From assembly GCF_001306035.1 (NCBI RefSeq), contig NZ_LGCM01000034.1:1-64000 (forward strand): DNA of 64,000 nucleotides, given 5' to 3'. The notes beneath the pieces are model-generated. The model saw nothing but the letters and a program-made list of their open reading frames with translations, made no database searches and was not told the origin of the DNA. Within the stretch, counting starts at the first letter, position 1. Every line of letters starts with the position of its first letter. A program made the translations under genes and the position numbers. The DNA comes from Levilinea saccharolytica (GTDB lineage: Bacteria; Chloroflexota; Anaerolineae; Anaerolineales; Anaerolineaceae). This document shows, piece after piece, positions 16,411 to 25,270 of this stretch.

Positions 16411-19383
16411 CTAATTCTGCTGTCCATCCAGTGATTTCAGTACCTGATCAATGTGGTCAAACCAGTATTTCCGATATCCTTCTGCCAGATATTGACGGTC
16501 AGAAGTGTATAAGAACACATTCACGACCACTTCCATTCCTTGATGGTGAAATACCTTGGGTACGCCATTTTCTTCAAACAAAGTGCGATAGCCATCCACT
16601 TTATGCTCGTATTCCGTTCGTCCAGTGCCTTTAGGATCGATATACACGATATGGTATCGATCTCCCTTCTTAAGCCAGAAGATGAAATCGGGCTTGAAAT
16701 TGGCAATCCGATTCTCAATCGGGTAATAATAGGGGATGTTGATATCATCAACGGTTTCATCCACGCGGCTAAACAACCACCAATCGAAGTCCTTAAATCG
16801 GTGATCTTTCTTGCGTAGATATTCTTCTAAAGCCCGCAAGAAATGTACTTCACTTTCTACGTGGATGACACTGCGGATGTAATCGATCCGCTCATTTTCA
16901 CTTAATAGAACCGGGATGTAGTAATGGTTTGCAATTCGTTGGATTCTTAATAGCGCATTGTCAGCGAAGAAAGTTTCATTTTGGGGCAAACCATTGATCT
17001 CATCGGTGTACTCATCAATCGAAATTTGTTTAGCGTTAAATTTGGCTTTTGCTTCTTTTAATAATTGGACGGCTTGCAGTACCCTTTGAATTCTTCGTTC
17101 CAGATCCCCGATTTTTTCAATCGACACTTTAATGTGTCTGAAGTGGTTAATCTCATTTTCCAGCTCTTTGAACCCGGTCAGTTCCTTGTTGCGCAGGTTG
17201 AAATAATTGGATGCCTGACGGATGAGAACCGGTAGGTTGCGGTAAGAACGCGGACTATCTGTCCGGTAAGTTTCGCCAGGATTTTGCAGGCTGGCACGTA
17301 GCGTGCTAATTTGCACTGGTGAAACCTCGTGCAAGGCATAAAAGACCCGATCGTCATCCACATATTGCAGATAGTTTTGCAGTAAATCCAGGTTTTCCGG
17401 TGTCAAGGAAAATTTTGCCAGATTCCGTTCTTGGTAAAGCAAGTCCGAACTCTGAGCATAGGTGGGGATTAACAGTAACTTGCCTTGCGTAGCTTCTGTG
17501 TTAAGTTCAAGAGAAATTTCCACCTCGCCAGCTTGTTTCTCTTCCTGGTCTAAGCCGCCAATCACCAGGTTGAGCGCTTCGCGATTGGTGCCAAAGATGA
17601 AAACGCTCTCCAGCGGTTGAACATCATTTTTGATTCGGTCAAGAACCTGGCGGTCATCCTCTGGTAAAGCGTTGCTGGTGATCAGTTCGCGCAGGCGTTT
17701 GCGCCGATTTTTAAGCGGTTCAATCCGGACGCCGCGCCCGACGGATTGCAGGATAAATTTCTTGGCTTCTGTGCCCGTGCCAATATTGATATACGTGATC
17801 ACGTTTGGACGGTTGGAATCCCAACCTTCGTAGAAGCTGCGCGACCCAAGCAAAATGTTGATATCGGAATCGGGCTGGTTCAGTCGCTCAAAATAACCTT
17901 CATCCGTAAAATGTTGATTCACTTCATACCCAGAGAGTTCTTGCTTCAACCAATCGGTAATATCCCCGATGCGGATTAAAGCAAACGGGTCGTCGCTGGT
18001 CTTGAGTTTGAAGGCCACTTCCTGGCGATCTGAGGGGCGCGTCAGAACTTCAATCTCGCCGGTGGAAGACGCGTTGAACACCTCGCGCAGCAGGTCGGTT
18101 TGTGTAAGCCCGCTGAGCAGTCGGTCATCCACCCGGGGCGTGGTGTCACTTTCAAACAAAAATTCTGGTCGGTCGCGTAATTCGGTCAAAAGCTCTCGTT
18201 TGGCGCTTTCCCAGGTTTCTGCGTCAATTTCTCCTTTGCCAATGCGTACCAGTTCGCGGAAGAAGAGCTTCAGGTCGGCGTCTTCGGTATTGACCGAGTT
18301 GACCAGGGTCATCATCAACGGACGATGATACAGGTCAAGGCGCACCTGACGTACCCTGGCTTCGATGCTGCGCGAATAGGTGAGCATGATCAGGGCTTTC
18401 AGCACGATCTTTTGCTTTTCAGCGTCGGTGTACTCATCCCCTTTTCTAAAGGCGCGCACTTCTTGTTTTAGGACGGCAATGTGCTTGCCAAAGCCTTTGC
18501 GGATAAACTCGCTCAGGTTGAAGTTGGCCGCGGTGGTGATGATGTCACGAGCATCGGTGAAGGTGGCGGAAAAATTAAATAGAAATCCGTTGCGCGAAAG
18601 GATGGAATAGAGGTGTTGGCGTTTGGAATCTTCTTTATCGCCTTTGTGGGCTTCATCCAGCAGGATATACCAGTTCCCATTGTTATCATAGCTGCGAAAA
18701 TCAATGATCTTGTCTTTCTTTTCGTCACTCAGGTTGTCTGAGCGGTAGTAGAAGATGGTCAGTTCCTGACCGTGCCATAGCGAGGCGGGGGACTGATGTT
18801 TGACCTCGGCGTAGTCGCGCAGCTCCTTCAAGCGGATGAATAATCCTCCATCGGCATTGAACTCGTCCACGTGGGTACGCAACTGCTCCAACAGGTCGTC
18901 ACGGTGTGCTAATACCAGGATGTCATGCGCAGGGATTTCGCCGCGCTGCATCAGGTGATGTAGCAGCTCGATCATTTTAACGATCACCAGCGTTTTACCT
19001 GAACCCGTCGCCATCCAAAAGCACATGCGGTTGATGAACTGCTCATACGGCATGCGGTCATCTGTCTGGCTGTAGTAGGTTTCTAACAGGGTTGCCAGTT
19101 TGCGCTTGGCGGCCGAGGAGCGATCCAGCGGCAGATCCAGGTTTTCTTCCAATCCAAAGTCGCGATACCAGGCCATGTACGCCTGTTTGCGTTCGTTCTC
19201 AGGCTGCCCGGGGGTCTGGTAATACTTCCATAAGGCCAGAAGCGCGTTTTGCAGGGCTTGCTGCTGGTAATCCCATAGCACCTTGCCACGCGAGAAGGTC
19301 GCCAGATCGAAGCCGGCCCAGTTGGACGGCAGCGACCCTTGTGGCAGGTTTTCCAGCATACGTTGCAGGTAGATGCCCGTCAT
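16411..19383 (-). CDS. Type III-like restriction enzyme Res subunit (helicase-nuclease)
   Basis: A 990-residue superfamily 2 helicase with nuclease end. Helicase motifs in order: Walker A MATGSGKT near residue 220, DEAH box LLDEAHKGD, FSATF, and motif VI QSVGRGVRIEP. The C-terminal part has PDFIFW followed by IVYIDPKG, a PD-(D/E)xK nuclease site with Asp at the third acidic position. In type III systems Res works with Mod to cut DNA after translocation. It starts 1 nt after the Mod stop codon, so the two are one unit. GC content is visibly lower than in the flanking genes, in line with horizontal transfer. No frameshift is seen. Confidence 0.88.
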   Translation of the reverse strand: MTGIYLQRMLENLPQGSLPSNWAGFDLATFSRGKVLWDYQQQALQNALLALWKYYQTPGQPENERKQAYMAWYRDFGLEENLDLPLDRSSAAKRKLATLLETYYSQTDDRMPYEQFINRMCFWMATGSGKTLVIVKMIELLHHLMQRGEIPAHDILVLAHRDDLLEQLRTHVDEFNADGGLFIRLKELRDYAEVKHQSPASLWHGQELTIFYYRSDNLSDEKKDKIIDFRSYDNNGNWYILLDEAHKGDKEDSKRQHLYSILSRNGFLFNFSATFTDARDIITTAANFNLSEFIRKGFGKHIAVLKQEVRAFRKGDEYTDAEKQKIVLKALIMLTYSRSIEARVRQVRLDLYHRPLMMTLVNSVNTEDADLKLFFRELVRIGKGEIDAETWESAKRELLTELRDRPEFLFESDTTPRVDDRLLSGLTQTDLLREVFNASSTGEIEVLTRPSDRQEVAFKLKTSDDPFALIRIGDITDWLKQELSGYEVNQHFTDEGYFERLNQPDSDINILLGSRSFYEGWDSNRPNVITYINIGTGTEAKKFILQSVGRGVRIEPLKNRRKRLRELITSNALPEDDRQVLDRIKNDVQPLESVFIFGTNREALNLVIGGLDQEEKQAGEVEISLELNTEATQGKLLLIPTYAQSSDLLYQERNLAKFSLTPENLDLLQNYLQYVDDDRVFYALHEVSPVQISTLRASLQNPGETYRTDSPRSYRNLPVLIRQASNYFNLRNKELTGFKELENEINHFRHIKVSIEKIGDLERRIQRVLQAVQLLKEAKAKFNAKQISIDEYTDEINGLPQNETFFADNALLRIQRIANHYYIPVLLSENERIDYIRSVIHVESEVHFLRALEEYLRKKDHRFKDFDWWLFSRVDETVDDINIPYYYPIENRIANFKPDFIFWLKKGDRYHIVYIDPKGTGRTEYEHKVDGYRTLFEENGVPKVFHHQGMEVVVNVFLYTSDRQYLAEGYRKYWFDHIDQVLKSLDGQQN

Positions 19384-19384
19384 A

Positions 19385-22234
19385 CTACTGCCACCAGACC
19401 AATGGCTTGATCGTCTGCCAATCGGGGTCGGTCAGGCTCATGCGTTCGCCATCCTGGAACTCGACGTACTCGGCGGTGATGCGCTTGATCCACTTGCCAC
19501 GCCGCTGGGAGAGGGTTTCGGCTAAATCAATGTCGGAGTACAGCCGTTCGGGGTAGAAATGGGCTTTGTTTTGTTCCACATCCATTTCCACAGAATCCAG
19601 CATCTTCAGGTCGCGCAGGAAGACGTAGCTGTGATAGGGATCTTCATAGGGGTTGTTGAACAGGTCGGCATCGGCGTAGTGGGCGCGGCGCAGCACGTCT
19701 TCGTACTGCTCCAGATCGTAATATTTGACAAAATGGCTCATGCCCTGGCCGCCGTTGGCTTTACCGTCTTTCCACTTGTCGGAGAAGGCCACCTTCTTGA
19801 TGCGCGGCAGGATGACGGTGTGGAAATGCTCACCCATCTCCACCAGGATGTATTTGCGCTTGCCGCCATCCGCGCGGTTCAGGTTCATCACCGCATGGGC
19901 AGTAGTGCCGGAACCGGCAAAAAAATCGAACGCTATGGAATACTCTTCAGAAATTCCAGAAGTTTGCAAACAATCACTCACTAATTCTTTGGACTTTGGA
20001 AAATCAAAACCTGATTGACCAAATAATTCCTTTAATTCTGCAGCGCCATAATTTGCAGATGCATATTTTTTATGATCCCACCAAGTAATAGGAAGAGATT
20101 CTTCATCCATTCTTGTTTTGAAATCGATACTAATATTATTTGATTTGTCTCTTCTTACCCGATATTCCCCCAATGGCAATTCTTTAATCATACGAATATA
20201 GCCCCTATGCCAATTCTTTTGTATTATTCGTCCTTCCTTCAATACATCAGGATAAACAACCACTTCATTTTCATCTGGCTCTTCAAGAAGTTCATATTCC
20301 CTTTTACTTTCTACCCATTCGATTCTTGGAACACGTATATTATCGTTTTTATCAACGAAAATCGGATAGTACAATTTGGGGCGATCTATTCTTTTATCAT
20401 GACTCCCTGAACGGATAAAATTTGCCCATGAATATCTACCTGAATCATCCTCTTTTGGGAAACGAGACAGTGCATGTTCTGTTTTTTCTAGAGAAGAAGG
20501 AATAGAATATTCGGATATCCCATAGAATAAGGCATATTCATGCGCTGGAGCAAATTTACCTTTTGTTTTTCGCCCAGCCGGATTTGACCGCACTGCGGCA
20601 ATACCGACTTGTTTTTTAAAAATTGTTGAAAGTATAAACTTGGTTTGGATAATTTCCTCATCATCAATTGCGACACAAATAATCCCTTCTTGTTTTAAAT
20701 AATTGGACACTACATTCAATCTATTTTCCATTAAGGTAGCCCATGAGCTATCTTTATAATCGTTACTATAGATAATAGCTGAAGCATCTGTGTTATAAGG
20801 TGGGTCAATATAAACAGCATCTACCCGTTGTTTAAACTTCGGGAGTAATGTGATCAACGCCTGATAATTCTCGCTATGCACCAGCCAGCCGTCTAGGGCG
20901 GCATCCAGGTCGTCAAACAGCGCCAGAATGTCCAGTTCCAGATCGGGGAAGTACTTTGTATCCATGGGCAGGTACTGATACTGCGGGTGCAGGGGCGCGC
21001 CATCTGCGTCTTTTTGGGTGAGCATCTCCAGCTTAAAATCCTCGCCAATCATGCCCAGATCGCGCCATTCCTGCACCTGTTGGGGCAGGTTGGGGTGGGT
21101 GAGCAATCTCGCCAAAATGTCATTGCGAGGGCGCTCTGTGCCCGAAGCAATCTTGTCCCCCTCGGCGGGAGATTGCTTCGCCCCTGCGGGGCTCGCAATG
21201 ACAGAGGGTGCTGGGCTCGCAATGACAGAGGGTGCGGGGGTCGCAATGACAGAGAGGTTGTCATTGCGAGGGCGCTCTTCGCCCGAAGCAATCTTGTCCC
21301 CCTCGGCGGGAGATTGCTTCGCCCCTACGGCATTCGCAATGATATGGTCGAGGGTCAGCACATAATGGCTGTTGCGCACAAACTTGGGCTTGTTCCAGAT
21401 CTTGACCAACTCGTCTTCAAACTGGCTGATAAAGTCAATCACTTGATAGGCGACCGTCTTTAACGCTTGCAACTGCGCCAGGCGTTCGGCGCCCCACACA
21501 TTTTGCCCGGCAAACAGGTATTGGTAAAGCCACAGGTCAAACTGTTCCTGTAAAAAGGCGCGGGCGTTCTTATTGATGAAATAATCCACCTCGCTTTGTT
21601 TTTCAAAGACGCGAAACGCCTTATAGAGGGTCTCGTCGCTCAGCTTGACGCCAGCTTTTTTCAGATCCTTAAGGATGTCATCCACCTTGGTGGTTCTGCC
21701 TTTTTCGGAATACGCCACGTCAAAAACCAGGGTGCCATCTTCGGGGTGAACCTTGCGGAAAGCGTAAATGACCTCACGCTTTTCGTTGGATTTCTTGAGC
21801 GTCATCTTGGAAGCGTCAAAGAAGAAATTGACCCCATCCACTTCCACATTCAGGCTGGTGAAGATGCGGTCTGTCTTGACGTAATACAGCATATGCGTTT
21901 TCCAGAAGAGGATCACATCACGGTCATCGGTGTACACCTTCTCATACACGTTTTGGTGCAGGGCGGTATAACGAAAGTAGATGGAACCGCTTTCGCTGAA
22001 GTAACGCTGGAAGAAGGTGTAGAGCTTGTCAAACAATTCTTCGCGGAAATCCGGGAAGGGCTTTAACGCGGCGGTGATGTCCTTTTGCAATTGTGGGAAG
22101 ACGCCCCGCTCATAATAACGTGATTTGATGCCCATCAGGTTCACATAGCCCGAATCACCCTCAACTTTAGCGCCCACAAAGATTTCATGCAGGGCATTAA
22201 AGAATTGTTTCTCAAACTTATTGGTTTGTGCCAT
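19385..22234 (-). CDS. Type III-like DNA methyltransferase Mod subunit
   Basis: A 949-residue adenine methyltransferase of the beta class: motif IV DPPYNT near residue 478 precedes motif I DFFAGSGTT near residue 790, with the target-recognition region between. The N-terminal 290 residues form an additional uncharacterised domain. Residues about 299-374 are encoded by a palindromic repeat element (21120-21342) that keeps the frame open. The target-recognition part (about 19950-20800) is clearly richer in A+T than the rest of the gene, which suggests replacement by recombination. Start ATG 22234 with GGAG 9 nt upstream and a TATAAT at 22263-22268. Res follows after one base. Confidence 0.88.
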   Translation of the reverse strand: MAQTNKFEKQFFNALHEIFVGAKVEGDSGYVNLMGIKSRYYERGVFPQLQKDITAALKPFPDFREELFDKLYTFFQRYFSESGSIYFRYTALHQNVYEKVYTDDRDVILFWKTHMLYYVKTDRIFTSLNVEVDGVNFFFDASKMTLKKSNEKREVIYAFRKVHPEDGTLVFDVAYSEKGRTTKVDDILKDLKKAGVKLSDETLYKAFRVFEKQSEVDYFINKNARAFLQEQFDLWLYQYLFAGQNVWGAERLAQLQALKTVAYQVIDFISQFEDELVKIWNKPKFVRNSHYVLTLDHIIANAVGAKQSPAEGDKIASGEERPRNDNLSVIATPAPSVIASPAPSVIASPAGAKQSPAEGDKIASGTERPRNDILARLLTHPNLPQQVQEWRDLGMIGEDFKLEMLTQKDADGAPLHPQYQYLPMDTKYFPDLELDILALFDDLDAALDGWLVHSENYQALITLLPKFKQRVDAVYIDPPYNTDASAIIYSNDYKDSSWATLMENRLNVVSNYLKQEGIICVAIDDEEIIQTKFILSTIFKKQVGIAAVRSNPAGRKTKGKFAPAHEYALFYGISEYSIPSSLEKTEHALSRFPKEDDSGRYSWANFIRSGSHDKRIDRPKLYYPIFVDKNDNIRVPRIEWVESKREYELLEEPDENEVVVYPDVLKEGRIIQKNWHRGYIRMIKELPLGEYRVRRDKSNNISIDFKTRMDEESLPITWWDHKKYASANYGAAELKELFGQSGFDFPKSKELVSDCLQTSGISEEYSIAFDFFAGSGTTAHAVMNLNRADGGKRKYILVEMGEHFHTVILPRIKKVAFSDKWKDGKANGGQGMSHFVKYYDLEQYEDVLRRAHYADADLFNNPYEDPYHSYVFLRDLKMLDSVEMDVEQNKAHFYPERLYSDIDLAETLSQRRGKWIKRITAEYVEFQDGERMSLTDPDWQTIKPLVWWQ
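21120..21342. repeat. Composite palindromic repeat inside the Mod coding sequence
   Basis: Two near-identical 82-bp units (21120-21201 and 21261-21342) each begin TCATTGCGAG and end with its complement (CTCGCAATGA or a variant), with an inner palindrome GAAGCAATCT/AGATTGCTTC. Between them, from 21191, lie tandem copies of a 24-bp period (GCTCGCAATGACAGAGGG at 21191 and 21215, a variant at 21239). The host reading frame passes through all of it. The type resembles the REP-like elements with GAAGCAATC cores that are scattered in some bacterial genomes. Confidence 0.9.
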
Positions 22235-22262
22235 GTTGTTCTCCGAGAAAAATGATACCGAA

Positions 22263-22268
22263 ATTATA
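22263..22268 (-). promoter_or_regulatory. Candidate -10 element of the Mod-Res operon
   Basis: A perfect TATAAT on the minus strand, 29 nt upstream of the Mod start. No convincing -35 at 16-18 nt. Confidence 0.45.
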
Positions 22269-22637
22269 CTTGCGGTGTGGTTTTCGGGCCTGGGTAGTTT
22301 AGTTTTCTACTGCTGGTTTTTCCCAACGCGGTTGCTCGGCGGAGCCGCCAATGCTCACCTTAGAATACAGGCGAAGAGAATTTCCTTACTCCCCTGATTA
22401 TATCAACGGGAAGGGAATGCCGCGCCTGGATTGATCTTCAAAAGGGACTTCCCATCCACAGCTTTCATTCCCCATGGTCAGTACCCTTATTGTAGCCAGG
22501 CTTGAGTTTGAGCACAACCCAAATGCCCCGCGAACCCCGCGCGGCGCGCCGTCTGAGCGCAGCCCCGAGAAACGGGTTGAGCACCCAGAACAGAAACGCA
22601 CGGCGCGAGAGGGGAGGCACGGGCACCTCCATCGATC
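22269..22637. other. Intergenic stretch upstream of the Mod-Res operon
   Basis: I see no convincing gene here. A second leftward promoter candidate (TTGTGC, 17 nt, TACAAT; + positions 22489-22517) could also serve Mod-Res. Frames in the GC-rich part (22500-22630) lack ribosome sites. A short 25-codon frame (22398-22475, minus) starts too near the candidate transcription start to be believed. Confidence 0.5.
22489..22517 (-). promoter_or_regulatory. Candidate leftward promoter upstream of Mod-Res
   Basis: Minus strand TTGTGC, 17-nt spacer, TACAAT. Four of six matches in the -35 element and five of six in the -10. It would give a leader of about 250 nt to the Mod gene. Confidence 0.35.
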
Positions 22638-22668
22638 AAAAAAGGGCGGAGCCATTACGGCCCCGCCC
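22638..22668 (-). terminator. Intrinsic terminator after the small membrane protein gene
   Basis: Minus strand: 10-bp GC stem (GGGCGGGGCC/GGCTCCGCCC, one G-U pair, 5-nt loop) followed by TTTTTT. It lies 18 nt past the stop of the gene at 22686-23117. Confidence 0.9.
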
Positions 22669-22685
22669 CCATAGGAGTGGAAAGA

Positions 22686-23117
22686 TCAATCATCGTATGG
22701 GTAGCCGCGGCGCCTGGGCTTGCGCAGCCCCAGGGCCACCACCCCGGCGGTCATCAGCACAAGCAGCACGGCCCATCCCAGAAAGACAGCGGCCAACTTA
22801 TGGGTGTGCAGCAGGCCGTTCAGTTGGTTCCAGGCGGTCTGCACATCCACCCCGCTCACCAGGGTGGGCAGGCCGCGCGGCTGGTTCTGCAGGACGTCTA
22901 CCTGCGCTTTCAGCGCGGCGTTCTGGGTTTCGGCCTCGTGCAGCTGCTGGCGGAGAGTTTCCATCTCGGTTTGCTGTCGGGCCACCTGAGCGCGCAGATG
23001 GCCGTTTTCGCTGCTGGTTTCGTACAGGTCTTCGCGCACATGCAGGTCGTCGCTGAGCAGGTAACCGGCCATCACCAGGATCAGGATCAAGAGGACTAAC
23101 GCGCTTCCGAGTTTCAT
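22686..23117 (-). CDS. Small membrane protein with coiled coil
   Basis: A 143-residue protein of unknown function. Residues 4-22 are a membrane segment (LGSALVLLILILVMAGYLL), residues about 28-80 a heptad-like coiled coil rich in Glu/Gln/Leu, residues about 105-130 a second membrane segment, and the tail is basic (RKPRRRGYPYDD). ATG 23117 with AGGTAGGTG upstream is the start; the open frame extends to 23237 without support. It lies 196 nt downstream of the large response-regulator gene on the same strand and ends at a strong terminator. Topology suggests that the coiled coil is outside the cell, between two helices. A role as a signalling or envelope scaffold is a guess. Confidence 0.65.
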   Translation of the reverse strand: MKLGSALVLLILILVMAGYLLSDDLHVREDLYETSSENGHLRAQVARQQTEMETLRQQLHEAETQNAALKAQVDVLQNQPRGLPTLVSGVDVQTAWNQLNGLLHTHKLAAVFLGWAVLLVLMTAGVVALGLRKPRRRGYPYDD

Positions 23118-23262
23118 CGCACACCTACCTTTGCACTCATTCGGCGGAACGTAGCGGCTGCGTTTTCTGAACTCACTATAGCGCCGGGGTAGGGGCGGCC
23201 CGCACACACTCCTGTGGCAGTTGTATGACAAATGCACCCGCGGCGGGCCTTTGCGCGCGGGT

Positions 23263-23278
23263 TGTGAGAAAAATCACA
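23263..23278. promoter_or_regulatory. CRP/FNR-type palindrome
   Basis: TGTGA-N6-TCACA, a perfect match to the CRP consensus half-sites with the right spacing. It lies about 145 nt upstream of the small membrane protein gene (minus) and 36 nt past the response-regulator gene. Confidence 0.45.
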
Positions 23279-23313
23279 AGAGTGACAGCGGTTGGTGGGG
23301 GGTTTGTGAGATT

Positions 23314-25245
23314 TCAGCTCACAGGCTGGCTGTGAAAGATATAGCCTTTGGTGGGGATGGTTTCAATAAACTGCACCGGCCCGGCGATCCGCTTGAGGGA
23401 GGAGCGCAGGCGGTCCATATTGGTGTTGACCAGCCCGTCGGCTTTCTGCACCTGGCTGGGGGCCGCGTCCAGCAATTGCTGGGCGATCTGCGCGCGGGTG
23501 CACAGCTGGCCTTCGTGCTGGAGGAAATAGCCCAGCAGCAGGCTCTCTTTGTTGGAGAGGTGCACGCGCTTGCCGGCGTACACGGCTTCGCTGGTGGTCT
23601 CGTCCAGGGTCAGCACGGCCGGGGCGGTGGGCTGGGCGGGCGCGCTGGCGGGGGATTGGCGCGCTTTTTCGGCCAGCAGGGCCAGCAGCATGAGGGCGTG
23701 CAGGGCAAAGGCGGCTTCCGCGGCCGTCAGCGGGCGCTGGGCGGGAACCTGCGTCAGGGCCTGGGCCGCCGCGGCCAGCAGCGCGCTTTCGTAGGCCGCC
23801 TGGGGGGCGCCGGCCTGCTGGTTCCACAGGTGGCGCAGGGCGGTGAGGACGGCCAGGGCGCTGCGGCAGCCCGGTTCCACCTGCGTGTGGCTGAGAAATT
23901 CGCCCAGGTGGGGGGCGGCCAGCAGCTGGCGTTCAAAATCCCAGCGGTTAAGCAGGTTGCTGTCGTCCACGGCCTCGCGCCGCACCTGCATCTCCAGGCG
24001 GGCCAGTTCCAGCGCCAGGGGCAGGGGCTGGCCCTGCAGCGGGTCGGCGGCGGCGGGCTGGGCGCCCTCCGTCACATACAGGCGGCTCAAATCCTGCCCG
24101 CCCCACACCAGGGGCTGCTCGCAGGCGGCCTGGAGAAAAGCGCTCAGGGCGGGCTCCGTCAGCTCGGGGAGGGTCAGGTTGGCCGAGGCGCCGCCGGGGA
24201 AGTGCAGGGTGAGCTGTTCGCCGCGCAGCGTCACCTGGGCCAGACCGCGCTGTTCGGCGGCGGTGAAGGCCGGCTGCAGGGCGGCCAGCAGCTCGGCGCG
24301 CGTGCTCAGCGGCGGCAGGCTGGGGGTAAACAGCTGGCGGCGGTGCAGGTTGAGGGAGGGCGTCAAGCTGGCGCTGAGCCAGTTCTGCAGCCCGGCGCGG
24401 GCCGCGGTGGGCTGGGCCTGCTTGAGCCAGGTGAAGAAGGGCACGGCCAGATCCAGGCCGGGGGCGGGTTGGGCCAGGGCGTAAAAATGCACGCTGCGCT
24501 GGGCCGGTGGGGTCGGGGCGGCGGGGGCCGGCAGCCAGGCACTGGCGGTTTGCCGGGCGGCGCGCCAGGCTTCGGCCGTCTGCGGCCCGCCCACCAGCAC
24601 CGTATACGGGCTGAGGCGCTGCTGCTCATCCGCCGCCAAAATCTCCAGCCCCAGGGCGTTCTCATCCCGCCACAAAACGCGCCCCACCAGCAGTTGGGCG
24701 GCGGGGTAAAACACGCGCCGGAAGAGGTCTTCCAGTTCGCCCGCCCACAGGTCAAAGCCCGCGCCGAGGGGCGCGCCGGGCAGCTGGGCGGCAAGGCTGT
24801 GAAACGGGGCGGGGAGGTTGTGCAGGCTGTGCGCGGGCAGGTCAAAGTTCACGCGCACATGGCGCTGAAAGGCGCGCTTCACCCGCTCCACCAGCACGTC
24901 CGCGCCGTCCAGCTTGTCCACATACTCCACGGCGGGCTTCACGCCCTCGTCCGTTTCGGACATGGCCAGGCGCACTTTCTCCACATCCGAAAAGCCGGTG
25001 TTGATCACCTTGGGGATATGGGCGTAGGCCGGGTCCATCGCCAGGATCAGGCCGGACTGGTCTGCGGTGTTGTCTTTTTCCCAACGGATATCCAGAACCG
25101 CCAGGTGTACCCAGGTGTTTTCCAGGTGCCAGCGGGTTTCTTCCAGGCTGGTGGCCGCGATGACCTGATAGCCGGCGTCGGCGAAATACTCCAGGCAGCT
25201 TTCCAGATACCCCTTGTCATCATCCGCCAGCAGAACCCGTTTCAT
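23314..25245 (-). CDS. Large response regulator with winged-helix output domain
   Basis: A 643-residue protein. Residues 1-130 are a receiver domain (acidic LLADDDKGY, phospho-acceptor in AVLDIRW, Thr in INTGFSD, Lys in YVDKLDG). Residues about 545-640 are an OmpR-type winged helix (KRVHLSNKESLLLGYFLQHE and a C-terminal TKGYIFHS wing). The 400 residues between, rich in Ala/Leu/Gln, are unlike any domain I recognise and may fold as helical repeats. ATG 25245 has GAGGAAAAGG upstream; GTG 25251 is an alternative. It is the last member of a leftward three-gene signalling operon. Confidence 0.82.
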   Translation of the reverse strand: MKRVLLADDDKGYLESCLEYFADAGYQVIAATSLEETRWHLENTWVHLAVLDIRWEKDNTADQSGLILAMDPAYAHIPKVINTGFSDVEKVRLAMSETDEGVKPAVEYVDKLDGADVLVERVKRAFQRHVRVNFDLPAHSLHNLPAPFHSLAAQLPGAPLGAGFDLWAGELEDLFRRVFYPAAQLLVGRVLWRDENALGLEILAADEQQRLSPYTVLVGGPQTAEAWRAARQTASAWLPAPAAPTPPAQRSVHFYALAQPAPGLDLAVPFFTWLKQAQPTAARAGLQNWLSASLTPSLNLHRRQLFTPSLPPLSTRAELLAALQPAFTAAEQRGLAQVTLRGEQLTLHFPGGASANLTLPELTEPALSAFLQAACEQPLVWGGQDLSRLYVTEGAQPAAADPLQGQPLPLALELARLEMQVRREAVDDSNLLNRWDFERQLLAAPHLGEFLSHTQVEPGCRSALAVLTALRHLWNQQAGAPQAAYESALLAAAAQALTQVPAQRPLTAAEAAFALHALMLLALLAEKARQSPASAPAQPTAPAVLTLDETTSEAVYAGKRVHLSNKESLLLGYFLQHEGQLCTRAQIAQQLLDAAPSQVQKADGLVNTNMDRLRSSLKRIAGPVQFIETIPTKGYIFHSQPVS

Positions 25246-25270
25246 GCTCACCTTTTCCTCACCGGCGCGC

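Noticed and set aside
21191-21260. CRISPR-like tandem repeats in the Mod gene
   Set aside because: Units of 24 bp follow each other without spacers and belong to the palindromic repeat element; no CRISPR array or cas gene is seen in the window.
22398-22475. A 25-codon minus-strand frame upstream of Mod
   Set aside because: Its supposed ribosome site coincides with the predicted transcription start and the peptide shows no recognisable character.
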